From assembly GCA_963978545.1 (NCBI GenBank), contig OZ021730.1, forward strand, positions 11,291,796-11,355,795: a DNA stretch of 64,000 nucleotides. Reading direction: 5' to 3'. The notes beneath the pieces were generated by a model. The model searched no databases and was not told where the DNA came from. It worked only from the letters and a program-made list of their open reading frames with translations. Below are positions 1 to 12,500 of this stretch, piece after piece; position 1 is the first letter of the stretch; every line of letters starts with the position of its first letter. Made by a program: the position numbers and the translations under genes. The DNA comes from Linyphia triangularis (lineage: Eukaryota; Arthropoda; Arachnida; Araneae; Linyphiidae).

Positions 1-265
1 TTGTGTTATAGATAATTTTCATTAAAAAATTATTTAGCAGGGTTTTTTATTATATTTTGTTACTCTAATTTTTTTATTGTGCTTCGAATTAAATTTTGAA
101 AAAAAATTAATTGATAACTTAAAATTTCTTTTCCCATCAATTTAATTCGGATTAAAAAGGCTCACGAGTCTGCTCTTGTAGTGAGAGCAATTTGAATTTT
201 TTTTTTTTCGACTTTTTTGTTAATTTCAGTGGCTGTTGTCTAATCTATTTTTGGTTACTTTTTAG

Positions 266-352
266 ATTGCTGCTAAAGTTGTGAAAGCAAAACCTGCAAT
301 GGCCAGTGTGGGAAGATTGCATTCAACTCCTCATGTAGATGAATTAATATAA
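266..352 (+). CDS. Terminal coding exon of a host gene (partial)
   Basis: A pyrimidine-rich tract ending in TTTTTAG at 261-265 is followed by an open frame of 28 codons ending in TAA at 350-352. A canonical AATAAA lies 25 bases further on. This is the layout of a last exon: splice acceptor, short coding tail, stop, poly(A) signal. The encoded tail is Lys/Ala-rich, then contains GRLHSTPHVDELI. I do not recognise the parent gene and upstream exons lie outside the window or are not visible. The reading phase is inferred from the uninterrupted frame, so the exact first codon is uncertain. Confidence 0.5.
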   Translation: MAAKVVKAKPAMASVGRLHSTPHVDELI

Positions 353-376
353 ATAATATTTGATGTCCTCAGTACC

Positions 377-382
377 AATAAA
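377..382 (+). terminator. Poly(A) signal AATAAA of the host exon
   Basis: AATAAA lies 25 bases after the stop codon of the terminal exon, a normal distance for cleavage and polyadenylation of a short 3' UTR. Confidence 0.5.
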
Positions 383-3300
383 AGAGTAGATAAAACATCT
401 AAGCTGTATTTATTTCGTTAGACATACCTTATTTGTTATGCATCATATATTTAAAATGGAACTGAAGTATTGAAATTTGGAAATATTTCTGATTATATAT
501 AGATTCAATAGAAGATTCTGTATGATTACTAAAAGGATAAATTTTGTGAACTTCTTTGATTATTATTTAACTATATGAAGTTTAAGGAGAAGATGCATTT
601 ATTGTTTTGACATTATAAAATTACTTAATAAAATATATTAATTATACAGCTGTATTTTCTTTTTTAATTAACTACAGATCACTTTTTAGTCTAATCTTTT
701 TGATTTATAATAAAATATTTTTAGTAGTTCTTAAAATATAATGCTTTTGAGATTATACTTATCATGCATTTATTTTTTAAGTTCCATATAATGGAGTGGA
801 AACAGTTAAGAAAAATATTGAGAATGAATAATCAAGTGTTGCTGAATGGTGGATCGGCAATACTTTTGAGTATTGTGTTCCTCATGTTCTGAAACTACTC
901 TCATAATATAAATTAATAAAATCATGAAACTTTTAAGACTATTTATAAATAAAACTTATTTGTAATCCTGTGTGGTGACCGGGAAAAGAATAGCTCCACT
1001 GCATTAGGGTGGATCGAAAATATTGGATTTCCAAATAGCCTGCATGCAGTAAAATTGCATTTTATTGATCTAATGAAGTACACAAAATTTCAATCTTCTA
1101 GTTTAATTTTTGTGCTGCCCCAATGACCTTGAAATGTGGATTTTTGAAGGAACACTTGAATTCAGAGTGGCCACAAAACAGGGCAAACCTGGAAATGTCG
1201 GGGAATTTTTTAAAATTTCATGAAAATCAAGGAAATTTTTTATTGTTTAAGGCACGTTCATCCATATTTTGGTGCTATTTACCCGGAGATTTGTGGTGGT
1301 AATCGTTGGAAGTTAAATGTTACGGAAAAATTTAAACTTTTCACCACCAGCAAAACTATTTAAAAAAACTGCGTATTATCTCTTTAGCATTCATGTTCTG
1401 TTTGATCAAGGTGTCTAGATAAGAAAATGGTGAAATTAGAAAAAAAAGTTTGCCCTAAAATCTGGGAATTTTTTAGAAATCTGTCGGGAATTATCAGGGA
1501 ACTTTTTTTTTTCCTGAATTTCGTGCCCACCCTGGAATTTCATATCTTCCATTTCGATAAAAATGTATTTGTTATCGATATGCTTGAGTGAAAAAAAAGT
1601 TCTTATTAAAATGTAATATTGGTATAAAAAAAAAAAATTCATTCACTAACATCTTATTTCGCTCCTGTGACCTTAAAATCGAAGATTTTTAAGAAAACGT
1701 ATGAAATGATTACGTATTAGGGTGGATGAAAAATGGTACTTTTTCTGACTATCGGTTAGTCTGAATAGGAAAGTTGTGTTTCCTTATTTATAAAAAAATT
1801 TCTCTAGAATGATATATTCTGTTGTCCCGACAACCTTGAAATATCAATTGTTTTAGAAAAATGTGTTAATCGTATATTTAACTACAGGAAAAAAATTTGT
1901 GGCAATAAACCTGAGTGAAAAAATTTAATTAAAATGCAATATTAATACGAAAAAGAATTAATTTAGGTTTATTTTGAGCTAACATACTACAAATGAAAGA
2001 ATTATATAAGGAAACATGAAAATGGTTTATTAAACTGCAATATTTCGTTCAAAGTATAATTTAAATTACAAATTATTTTTCTTAGTTATTCACAACAAGT
2101 TTTTAAAAAAAAAGATAACAGCAGACAAAAAACAAAGGTTTGTAAATAAAAATACTACTGCTACCCTTTAATATTTTACTCTAGTTTAATCATTTCCTTG
2201 GAGTAGTGAAAATATTAAGTGAATTAAGTACTTTTCAATATTCATCAAGACAGAAGAATTACTATTGTATTTAAAAATAAAAATCTTATAGACTGGATAC
2301 GCTGCATCGTAGCTTGTTTCATCTACAAAATGTATTATTAAATTTCTCCAAAGCGAATAGTTTTAGTAACATATTAAAATGTATAAAATTTCTCCTTTTA
2401 TTATTTTAAAAAGATTTTTCATTCGGAAAAAGAATTATTTCTGAATAAAAAAAATCTTTTGAAAATATCAAAAGATGAAACTTTAGATATTTCAATATGT
2501 TACTTAAACTATTCGCTTTGTAGTATTTAAATACTAAATTTTGTAAACGAAATGCTCTAAAATGCAGTGTTACTCTGCCTCCCGTTTCGGCCGAAGCATG
2601 AGTCAAAGGGAACGCACTCACAGGACGGTCCCATTCACCTGCCTTACGGGTCACCGCACACGTCAAACGTGCAAGTTATTAAATTGGCAAAATCAATATA
2701 ATTCAAATGAAGAAAAATATTCTAAACGTCAAACTGAAATAGGACAACAGATGAACAAAATAAAGCTAAATATTCAAAATCTAAAAACTAATCGGAAGAA
2801 ACCAGGCAAATGCGACAAAATTAAATATGAAACAATAGTTTAACTTAATCACAAAGCAACAAAAATAATAGGGCCTTAGCGAAAAAAGGAAAGAGGGTTG
2901 CTTTTCAGAATATGACGAAAATTATTTAAAATATATTTTGTATGTTTTAACACAACCAAAAATACTAATATATGTACTAACCAAAAAAGCCAGATGTTTG
3001 GAGAACGATTTTTTTACTTTGGAGTGTCATTTAAAAATTTATATTTTAATCTATCACTCGTTAAAATCATAAAATTAAAAACTAACCCGAAGATACCTTG
3101 CTAAAGATACTTCCGGCGGAAGCTACCCAACATAACGGCATAGTGGCGCCATCTGAAAAGAGCTTTACAGAAATAAGGTCCATCAGCTTGGTTTCCCAAT
3201 CGTATCATAATATACCGACCTAAAATGTTTTTGGTTGTACTTTACTTGTAGAGATTGTAGGAAAATAATAACTGACAAAACCACTCGTAAGTAAGTCTAA

Positions 3301-3505
3301 TTGTTCCTTTGTATTTTTAAAAATATTTAAATTTTATTATGTAACTTAAATTATCTAATCTCATGATGATAGTGTCTGAGGGTTATGTTTAATTTGACAT
3401 TCATGTAATAATTTTCAAAAAGAGTTCCTTAAGAACTTATGAAGTACTTCTGCAATAATCTAATATTCAAAAGCAGATTAACGTGAAATTAATAAGTTTA
3501 ATGAA
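383..3505. other. AT-rich intergenic DNA, no gene seen
   Basis: Long A/T runs, no ORF with coding character. Two stretches near 1012-1030 and 1718-1735 share the word TTAGGGTGGAT, and two near 1190-1215 and 1455-1500 share GGGAATTTTTTA-type words, so old dispersed repeats are probably present. A GC-richer patch at 2560-2665 gives small ORFs on both strands but nothing I recognise. Confidence 0.5.
3138..3158 (-). promoter_or_regulatory. CTCF-like motif (possible)
   Basis: The minus strand reads CAGATGGCGCCACTA, close to the CTCF core (AGRKGGCGC) known from animals. A second match is at about 31432-31450. Motif match only. Confidence 0.25.
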
Positions 3506-3685
3506 GGGTTGGTTATTTTCAGATTATCTGGCGCCGTCAGCAACACGAGGGCTATAATGCGTCGAAACATTCGTCATTTAACAAGCCAACATACATTTAC
3601 AAACACCCATGCCTTACACGGGACTCGAACCCGCAACCTCGTAGTCTAGAAGCTAGCACACTAACCACTATACCGTTTGATCGGC
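3506..3685 (-). mobile_element. tRNA-derived SINE, reverse orientation
   Basis: On the minus strand the element starts with a tRNA-like head (about 3685-3600) carrying an A-box-like TATAGTGGTTAG and a B box GGTTCGAGTCCCG. A body follows with AATGTTTCG and GGCGCCAGATAATCTG, and it ends in a short ACCAACC-type tail. A second copy of the same family in the opposite orientation sits at 44761-44941 and matches over its length. I found no clear target duplication for this copy. Confidence 0.75.
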
Positions 3686-5240
3686 TGTTTACATTTATGT
3701 ATTCTAATTGAGTTAAAATACGTATAAAGTATACATCGTGTAGTATATAATATTCAAAATTAGCATGTCTTAAATAATGTCTGCTAGAGCAGTGGCGGAT
3801 CCAGGAGGGGCGCAACAATTTGCCGTGCCCTAGTCAGGACGAAATTGAATATTTAAAAAAAGTTTTAAAAAAATCAAATCTAAGCAGTGTTCAAAAAATA
3901 TACTTCAAGATCATCCATATCCATTGATTGACACCCCTCCCCCCCCCCCCCCCCTCCTTCATTCGTCACATCTCCGACTTAATAGTTTAGCGTAGGGGTG
4001 GTTAACACGGTTCTTTTGTTTTTTCATTTACTATTTTATTTAATAAAAAAATTGTATTCAAAATGTACCGTACATATTGAACATTTTAGCAAGCTACATT
4101 TCCAGAGGTATCGATTATACTGAAGCAATTCCAATGAAAGCGGGAACTTTTGCTACTTTTATAAATCAGTAATTGTACATCAAAATTTAACATATTCATA
4201 AAATATTAATGCAGTGAGCTTAATAAGTAAAAATGCGTAGTTTTACTGGATAATCCATAGCTACTCGAGTAATCTAAAGTATGTAGGGAAAATTGTTTTC
4301 TAAAGAGAATGTTTTACTGATAATTATAAGTAATATTTTTAATAAGGCAATAGAAACAAATACAATTTAATTATTGATCAGTTATTACAAAACAAATTCC
4401 AGTTTCGCGAAGTCTCTATTGCCAATAGTATTATACTTACACATAAAAAAATATAATGATAAAATTAAATGAAAAAGTCCAGTGATAAAATTTGACATTA
4501 TATAATATCGTAAAACAAGACCCCCTCCCCCCACCGAAATAATCACTAAAAAAAGTAGATCTTCCTGCTTCTCGAGGGCACCCACCGAGTACTGCTACTT
4601 TACACAGATAACACTTTTTACAATACTGTTTGTAAGTCTTATTTCTTGTAAAAAATTGGCATACCTTTCCACTGTGGTGTTGCAAAGGAGGATTTTTAAT
4701 CTGAATTGAAACATATGGCGCTTATTTACAAGCCGAAACACAAGCACGAGCCAGAACTGGACGAGTTCTTATGCAGTTTATAAACAACATTCCTCTTACT
4801 TTCAATCAAAACTTTAAAGTTTAGCCAATTATCATGTCCAGCTGAATGAAGGTGGCAATTTCTGAGGAGGGAGGGTAACCCAAATAGTCAACCTCTCATT
4901 ATTCCCCTCCCCCCCCCCCCCCCTCGGTTGGCGTTGAACATTACGCACATGAGTCAAAATCTCTTCCTCCCAGCAGACAGAAAAAGGTATCTTTGGTCCT
5001 GCAGGACGGGAAGAATATTTATTGATAATTCGATCCTAGGTTACTTTTAACAGAAAGGGATGTGTTTTGAAGTGTCGTGAAGATGTCTTCAAGATCAAAG
5101 GGATGGAGGTTTGAATGCTTGTACAGTCTTTCAACGTCCGTTTGAATGAGAAGAGAGAAGGCTATAAAAAGAACCTTGAACCAAAAATAAGCTGCTTTTT
5201 CTTTCGGAAATTAGATGAAGGTCGAAATATGTTTGTTGTG

Positions 5241-5429
5241 TGTTTGATATGTCTGTTTATTAATAATGTTTTGTATCTGGCATCAATAATTTTAAAGAAA
5301 TATTTACTAAGGCCATCTGGCAATAACAACGACTAGAATTCAAGATTCTCAATAAACATGTAACTTGCAGCATGTCTGTCTCCATCGTCAATTTCTTTAC
5401 AAATAATGTTACCAGACCAGGAATATAAC
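5241..5429 (+). repeat. 5' LTR of gypsy element 1
   Basis: Begins TGTTTGATATGTCTG and ends ACCAGGAATATAAC. It matches the right repeat almost base for base. It contains AATAAACATG near its 3' part, a likely poly(A) signal. Confidence 0.85.
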
Positions 5430-5571
5430 ATTGGCGACGAGGATAAAAGTTATGAAATTTAAAATTGAATATTAAAACGAATGTGGTGGATCGGTATCTT
5501 CTTAAAAATAGACACTGCCGTTACAGCATCGTAATCCTACTGTTTTCGAACTGAAACCGATAGTATTCAAG

Positions 5572-8500
5572 ATGCAAGATTCTGAATCTTCTCAGAGAAT
5601 GGGCAAAATGCCAGTATTTCAAAGTACTGATTCTTTTGAAGAGTATCTGCTACAAGTAGAATTTTATTTTGAAGCTAATAAAATCAAAACTGATGCAGAC
5701 AAAAGGGCTACTCTAATGACGAACATTGGAAAGGATGTTTTCTCAACGTTAAGAAGCCTACTACAACCTAGAAATATGAAGGAGGTACCTTATGACGAAA
5801 TTGTTGAGGAGTTAAAGAAACATTTTTCTCCGCAAAGTTCGATCATCATGGAACGCTACCGCTTTCATAAGTTGAAACAAACTTCAGAGGATGTATCCAG
5901 CTTCATAGTCAACATCAAAGAACAAGCCAGTAAGTGTGCTTTTAATAATTTCCTGGATGAAGCCATTCGTGATAAGCTAGTTTGCGGCCTTGCAGATCAA
6001 AACATTCAAAATAAATTATTGAGTGAAAGAGACTTGGATTTCAAAAAGGCTGGTGAAATTGCTTTGGCCATGGAAACAGCCAATAAAGAAGCCAAATCTT
6101 TGAAATTTGAATCCAGTAATGATGTCTTGAAAATTACAAATGCAAACAAAAATAAAAGAACCTTTAATAAGAAGACTGCACCTCAAAACAATGTTGATAG
6201 CAAGAAAAATTCCCCAAGCTTCAAAACCAAACCAAAATGTAAACATTGCGGTAAGACACACAGAGATGAATGTGCATTTAAAAATGCCAATTGCTATAAG
6301 TGCAATAAAAAGGGACACATTTCTTCTATCTGCAGATCCTCGACAACAAATTTTGTGAAAGAAAACCTGGAAGATGTCAACACCTCTCTTGGCGAGTTCA
6401 GCATCAACACAGTTTCTGATTTTAAAGATGCCCCTGAACCATACTCCATAAACGTTGATATTGGTAATTCTTCTGTTCAAATGCAAATTGACTCTGGAAG
6501 TGCTCATTCCATTATGTCTTTAAACAAGTTCAAAAAGTTGCATTTGGGTCGTCTGGAATCGCTAGAAGCTCCTACATTGCGTTCCTATTCTGGTGAACTG
6601 TTGGAGGTAGTGGGACGATTCATGGTTCCTGTGAAACGTGGTAACGAGAAAATCTCACTGCCACTTGTTGTCATTAAGACTCAAAATAGACCTACCTTAA
6701 TGGGTCGTTCTTGGATCGAACAGCTTAATGTAGACATTAAGACAGGTAACTTTGAAAAAGTAAATAATGTGTGCAGCTCTCCAAACACTATACTACCTGT
6801 TCTTACTGATGGTACTAATATAATTGAGTATTGTAAAACAAATTTTCCCAATTGTTTTGATTTAAATAATTGTATTGGTATTTTGGGGGATCCAGTAAAT
6901 ATTGCTATGAAGAATGATACTGTTCCTATATTCTGTAAATCTAGATCAATCCCTTATGCTGTTCGACAATTAGTTGATAATGAGTTAGAGGTATTGATTC
7001 AGAAGGGTGTGCTAAAACCTGTTACTCATTCAAAATGGGCAACCCCTATAGTAGCTGTACCTAAAATTGATAGTGAAGGTAAAAAGACTGTAAGAATATG
7101 TGGGGATTTTTCAGTAACAGTAAACAAATTTTGTGAAACACAATTTTACCCTCTTCCGTCACAGGAAGATATTCTTACTAATGTGGGTTCCGGGAGGTAT
7201 TTATCTAAAATTGACCTTTCTATGGCCTTTCATCAACTGCCTATAGGTTCTGAATCTCAAGAATTGTTAACTCTTAATACTCCTAAAGGTTTGCTACGAT
7301 ATACCAAATTACCTTTTGGCATAAAATCAGCATCATTTCTATTTCAACAAAAAATGGATAGTATACTGAAAGAATTTCCTTTTACTGACTGTTATATTGA
7401 CGATTTGTTTGTGCGTGCTGCCACAAAGAAAGAATGCATACAAAGAACTCTCATGGTTTTACAGAAACTTAATATGTTCAATGTAAAAATAAACATTTCT
7501 AAATGTGAATTTTTTAAAGAGAAAATTCAAATGTTGGGTCATGTAAAAGATTCTGAAAGTATACATCCTGTCAAAGATAAGTGCAATGCTATTGTAAATG
7601 CTCCACTGCCTAGTAATATGACTGAGTTGAAAAGTTATTTAGGTTTGCTTTCATATTATCAACATTTTATTCCCAATTTGTCTACTAAGTTAAAACCTTT
7701 GTATAGATTATTAGAAAAGAGTGTTAAATGGGAATTTGATGAAAAATGTATTAAGGTATTTGAAGAAAGTAAAACTTGGTTAAATGAATATAATGTACTT
7801 GTGCACTATGACATGTCAAAACCCATTGTGTTACAATGTGATGCTTCAGATTATGGACTAGGAGCAGTCTTGTGTCATGAACTTTCTCCTGGTGTTTTGA
7901 GACCAATTTTCTTTGCATCCAAAACTCTTTCTAAGGCTGAGCGAAACTATGCTCAAGTTCATAAAGAAGCTCTAGCTATTATTTTTGGCATTAAACGTTT
8001 CAATAAATATTTACAAGGTCAAAAGTTTATAATTGAAACTGATGCAAAACCATTGTTAACACTATTGGGTCATGACAAACCTGTACCTGAAATGGCAAAT
8101 TCTAGAATGCAAAGATGGTCTTTAATATTGTCTAACTATGATTATGTTATGAAATACAAAAAGGGTTCAGATCTTTTGCTTGCTGATGCTATGTCTAGAC
8201 TTCCTTCTAAAGACTGTGAACCTGTAGATCAACTTGCTGAACAATTTGTTTATTATTTCTCTGACTTTGAGGACTTAACAAACAAAGAGATTGAAAAAGA
8301 GAGTGCAATCGATAATGAAGTAAGTCAGGCAATCACATTCACAAGATTTGGTTGGCCACATAAAGTACCAGATCATTTAAACGAATTTTTTAAGGTTCGT
8401 AACGAATTAAGCTTAGAGAATAATTGTTTGTTAAGAGCCAACAGATTAGTAATTCCTAAGAGTTTGCAAAACAAAGTACTTCAACTTTTGCATGTTGAAC

Positions 8501-8841
8501 ATCCTGGAATTGTACGTATGAAGTATCTTGCTCGCAGTTATTTCTGGTTTCCTAAAATGGACAGAGAAATCGAAAATTTTGTAAACAAATGTGTTCCATG
8601 TCAAATAACAAGACCAAACGCAATTAAGGTACTGTCAAATAATTGGCCATTGACTGGTAAGCCTTTTGATCGAATACATATTGATTATGCTGAGTTGGAA
8701 AATCAAAATCTTTTGATAGTGAAAGATTCCTACTCCAAGTGGATTGTAGTCGCTTGTCAAGAGCACAACTTCAAAATCCACTATTTCAAAACTCAGAACA
8801 TTGTTTTCAATCTTTGGACTACCAACTCAAGTAGTTTCTGA
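5572..8841 (+). CDS. Gypsy element 1 Gag-Pol polyprotein (frameshifted in integrase)
   Basis: Residues 1-220 are Gag. Zinc knuckles of CCHC type follow (CYKCNKKGHISSIC). An aspartic protease active site DSGSAHS sits near residue 308. The reverse transcriptase has YIDDLF near residue 608. An RNase H domain begins at CDASDYGLGAVLC. The integrase zinc region (H..H, then CVPC) lies near residue 985, and the first integrase Asp (IHIDYAE) near 1040. The ATG at 5572 starts the first long frame after the LTR. The frame is lost between about 8765 and 8800 and integrase continues in another frame, so this copy cannot make a complete protein. It replicated the element through an RNA intermediate in cytoplasmic particles. 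Confidence 0.9.
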   Translation: MQDSESSQRMGKMPVFQSTDSFEEYLLQVEFYFEANKIKTDADKRATLMTNIGKDVFSTLRSLLQPRNMKEVPYDEIVEELKKHFSPQSSIIMERYRFHKLKQTSEDVSSFIVNIKEQASKCAFNNFLDEAIRDKLVCGLADQNIQNKLLSERDLDFKKAGEIALAMETANKEAKSLKFESSNDVLKITNANKNKRTFNKKTAPQNNVDSKKNSPSFKTKPKCKHCGKTHRDECAFKNANCYKCNKKGHISSICRSSTTNFVKENLEDVNTSLGEFSINTVSDFKDAPEPYSINVDIGNSSVQMQIDSGSAHSIMSLNKFKKLHLGRLESLEAPTLRSYSGELLEVVGRFMVPVKRGNEKISLPLVVIKTQNRPTLMGRSWIEQLNVDIKTGNFEKVNNVCSSPNTILPVLTDGTNIIEYCKTNFPNCFDLNNCIGILGDPVNIAMKNDTVPIFCKSRSIPYAVRQLVDNELEVLIQKGVLKPVTHSKWATPIVAVPKIDSEGKKTVRICGDFSVTVNKFCETQFYPLPSQEDILTNVGSGRYLSKIDLSMAFHQLPIGSESQELLTLNTPKGLLRYTKLPFGIKSASFLFQQKMDSILKEFPFTDCYIDDLFVRAATKKECIQRTLMVLQKLNMFNVKINISKCEFFKEKIQMLGHVKDSESIHPVKDKCNAIVNAPLPSNMTELKSYLGLLSYYQHFIPNLSTKLKPLYRLLEKSVKWEFDEKCIKVFEESKTWLNEYNVLVHYDMSKPIVLQCDASDYGLGAVLCHELSPGVLRPIFFASKTLSKAERNYAQVHKEALAIIFGIKRFNKYLQGQKFIIETDAKPLLTLLGHDKPVPEMANSRMQRWSLILSNYDYVMKYKKGSDLLLADAMSRLPSKDCEPVDQLAEQFVYYFSDFEDLTNKEIEKESAIDNEVSQAITFTRFGWPHKVPDHLNEFFKVRNELSLENNCLLRANRLVIPKSLQNKVLQLLHVEHPGIVRMKYLARSYFWFPKMDREIENFVNKCVPCQITRPNAIKVLSNNWPLTGKPFDRIHIDYAELENQNLLIVKDSYSKWIVVACQEHNFKIHYFKTQNIVFNLWTTNSSSF

Positions 8842-9241
8842 CAATGCTGCCCAATTCAAATCAGAAGAATTTCTGAGATTTTTCAAATCTAATGGAATTG
8901 AGGTTAAAAATTCACCACCATATCACCCAAATTCAAACGGAGCAGCAGAAAAATCGGTCAATATTGTTAAAAACATGTTAAAGAAACACAAATTCTGCAA
9001 TCGACAGTATGATAGTTTCCAACATAGGCTAGATAGTGCTCTATTTGCTTATAGAAATACGCCATCTTCTGTCACTCTGAAGACTCCTGCTGAACTGTTG
9101 TTCAAGTTTACACCTCAAACAAAGCTCACACAGCTCCGAAGTGATCACCTTACTCGAGAGAAAAAGTATAGAGAATCTCAAGAGTCTCATTCTCAAGAAT
9201 ATGCTTCGAGATATTTTGATTTATATGAAAAAGTATGGGTT
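8801..9241 (+). pseudogene. Gypsy element 1 integrase, shifted frame, cut by insertion
   Basis: This continues the integrase core in a different frame: FGLPTQVVSDNAAQF supplies the second catalytic Asp and SNGAAEKSV the Glu. The frame enters the LTR of the inserted element at 9242. The apparent ORF to 9328 therefore ends in foreign sequence. The real continuation is at 13983. Confidence 0.85.
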
Positions 9242-9546
9242 TGTAGTGAAGCACGTGTGCGTGTTATATCTATGGTAAATAACACTCTCTGTGCTCTCGT
9301 ACATAACAGTTACTATTTATTTACTTAAGAATAGGATTAAAACAATTAAATTTAAATGAAGTAGGTTGCGTTACAATTGGACAAACATAACATTGCATTT
9401 TGCGTGCACATCAACTGTTTAAAATCTGAGCTCTTCAAGTCAACTTTAACTTTTGTTGCCAGGTCCTTCTCTTCATCATTAGATGGAATAGAGTTCTTGG
9501 CATGACGTCAGAGTATGGTTTCTGGTGGGCTGTGGTAGGCGCCACA
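9242..9546 (-). repeat. 3' LTR of gypsy element 2
   Basis: 305 bp, nearly identical to 13674-13978. One visible difference lies in the stretch GTCAACWTTAAC. Confidence 0.9.
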
Positions 9547-9574
9547 GTAGCCCCCCACCAGCGATAGCGAGACA

Positions 9575-12500
9575 TTAAAGGTATCTGCTGTTGAATTTCA
9601 CCCTTCTTCCTGATCGAGTAGTCCTCGTTACCAGGACCGGATTTGGAGCTTCTTGCTGGGGCAATGCTGGTTCTGTTTGAGAGCTAGTTGTAGGTGTAGA
9701 TGCATCTGTTGCAGGTAGTGCCTTTCTGTCAGCTTCCTTTGCTATGTAGGCTGGCTTGAGACGTTCTATATTTACTGTCGTCTCCTTGGTGCCCCTTCGA
9801 ATTTTGAAGAATCTCTCACCCCGACTGACAACTTCAAAAGGGCCTTCATAAGGTGGTTGCAGACTTTTCTTCACTGCATCCGTTCTCAAAAAAACGTGAC
9901 TGCATGTAGGCAGATCTTTGCTGATGAAAACTGACTGTTTGCCATGTAGCTGGGGATTTGGAGGGAGTAGCTTACTCATTGCCTCTCGCATCTTCCCCAC
10001 AAATGTAGTTGGGTCAGGAACACTTGATGAGGGGCATAGGAATTCTCCAGGAATGCGGATAGTTGAACCATATACCATCTCGGCTGTAGTAGCCTGTAGA
10101 TCTTCCTTCCATGCAGCTCTGAAACCCAAAAGGATTGTCGGCAGAACTGCTGTCCACTGAGGGTTTCCGTGGGCCATGATTGCCGCCTTTAACTGTCGAT
10201 GAAATCTCTCAACAAGGCCGTTTGATGCCGGGTGGTAAGGTGTTGTTCTTTGACGAGCTGTTCCCAGGAACTTGGTCAGTGCATCATGTAAAGAAGACTC
10301 AAATTGTGTCCCCTGGTCAGTTGTCAACCTGAGTGGGGTGCCGAAGCGAGAAACCCAACCACTGTAGAAAGCTTTGGCAACTGTGTCTGCTGTGATGTCC
10401 ACCAAAGGAAAAGCTTCTAGCCATTTCGAAAATCTGTCAACACATGTGAGACAATAGCGAAAACCTTCCGATGGAGGAAGGGGGCCTACCAGGTCGATGT
10501 GGACATGCTCGAACCTTGCACTGGGTGGAACAATACTGCCAACTGTGTTTCTGGTATGTCTTGACACCTTGGATTGTTGACACTGCAGGCATGTGCGTGC
10601 CCATGATGAGATGTCTGCATTCATTGATGGCCAGACGTATCTTTCTCCAATCAGTTTCACTGATGCTCGAACACCTGGATGAGAAAGGGAGTGAAGATTA
10701 TTGAACACCTCTCGACGAAATAGTTCTGGCACAAAAGGACGAATGCATTTTGTCGAAATGTCACAGTAGAGAGTAACTGCTGGTTGGCCAATAGACAATG
10801 GCTGTAACCCTAGGGACGTTGTATTTGGGGATGACAAAATCCTCTGCAATTCCACATCAGTAAGCTGTTCTGCAGCCATCTGTTGGAAGTTGATAAGTGA
10901 TGGTGTGCTGATTATGGAGATATTTATTCGGGACAGGGCATCAGCTACTGAGTTGTCGGTACCCTTGAGATGTCGGATATCTGTGGTGAATTGGCTGATA
11001 TAGTCTAACTGTCGCAGCTGTCTCGGTGAGCATTTGTCTTCCTTCTGGCAGAATGCATAAGTGATGGGCTTGTGGTCGGTGAAGAGGATAAAACTTCGAC
11101 CTTCCACCAAATGTCGAAAGTATTTAATTGCCATGTAGGCAGCTAGCAGTTCCCTATCATATGCAGAGTACTTTTTCTGTGCTGGTGAGAGAGTTTTCGA
11201 GTAGAATGCAAGCGGCTGCCAACCCTGTTCTACATGCTGATGCAGTGCGGCTCCCATTGCAGAATCTGATGCATCAACCACTATTGCCAGTGTGGCTTGC
11301 GAGGATGGGTGGTGCAAGACAGTGGCCTCTGCTAAATCCTTCTTGCATCTATCGAAGGCAATAGAAGTTTCCTCAGTCCAGACAATGGGCCGTTTGTCAT
11401 TCTTTTTGGCACCCTTCAGGTATGCGTTCAGCGGTGCTTGAGTTGAAGCTGCATTGGGAACAAACCGTCTGTAAAAATTGCTTATGGCCAGAAATCGACG
11501 CATTTCTTTTACAGTCTCTGGTTTTGGGAAGTTGGTGATTGGTGTCACTCTTTCTGGCAGTGGAGTAATGCCTTTGGGAGTCACCATATGTCCCAGAAAT
11601 TTTACTTCGGTATGGCCAAAAACACACTTAGAAGCATTCAACCGAACACCATATTGTTCAAAGCGTTTGAAAATTTGTTGAAGATGCTCAAGGTGTTGTT
11701 CCTCATCTTCTGAAGCCACAAGGACGTCGTCGAAATACGGAACGCAGAAGTCGAGACCTTGCAACACATGGTGAATAAATCGCTGGAAGGTTGCAGCTGC
11801 ATTTGACAATCCGAAGGGCATGAAAAGAAATTCGAACAGTCCAAATGGAGTTGTTACAGCTGTTTTCTTGATGTCTTCCTCTGCGACTGGTATCTGGTGA
11901 TAAGCTTTTTCCAGGTCGATGGTGGAGAACAGCTTCTTACCTTCCAGCACCTGCAGGCAGTCCTGAATATGTGGAACTGGATACCGGTCTGGAACCGAAA
12001 TGCTGTTTAGCTTGCGGAAATCTCCACACGGACGCCAATCTCCGTTGCTCTTTGTGACCATGTGCAGGGGAGAGGACCAGCAACTGCTTGAAGGCCTGCA
12101 GACGCCAGATGCCACTAGGTACTCGAACTCCCTCTTGGCAGCTTTGAGTTTGTCAGGTGGAAGTCTTCTTGGTCGCGCGAACACAGGGGGTCCACTTGTT
12201 GGAATGTGATGTTGTATCCCGTGCTTGACCTGGCGTGGTGTGGGTCCGGCCTCAATGAGGGAAGGAAACCTGGAGAGCAAGGAATGAAACTTGGTGTCAC
12301 CCCAGATTGATTTCACTCCGGGAGATTCCTTGACAATAACCTTGCCATTTGATCGTAGCTGGGTGAGAGGGTCAATCAAGCAACACTGTCGGATGTCAAC
12401 CAGCAGTCCAAAATGTCTCAAGAAGTCAGCCCCGATGATTGGATGGGACACTGAGGCGATGATGAACGGCCAGTGAAATGCACGTCGCAATCCTAAATCC

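Noticed and set aside
1436..2843. Short ORFs of 68-93 codons in the left intergenic region
   Set aside because: AT-driven open frames without motifs or matching context.
3600..3680. tRNA gene
   Set aside because: The tRNA-like A and B boxes belong to a SINE with body and tail, repeated at 44761-44941. No separate tRNA gene was found.
4385..4685. Small minus-strand ORFs of 66 and 82 codons inside the hAT-like element
   Set aside because: Low-complexity composition, overlapping each other in different frames, no transposase motif.
6016..6507. 163-codon ORF antisense to gypsy 1 gag
   Set aside because: Shadow of the Gag-Pol frame; no domain. Many similar antisense frames over 9.9-13.5, 20.8-23.5, 43-47 and 53-63 kb were dropped for the same reason.
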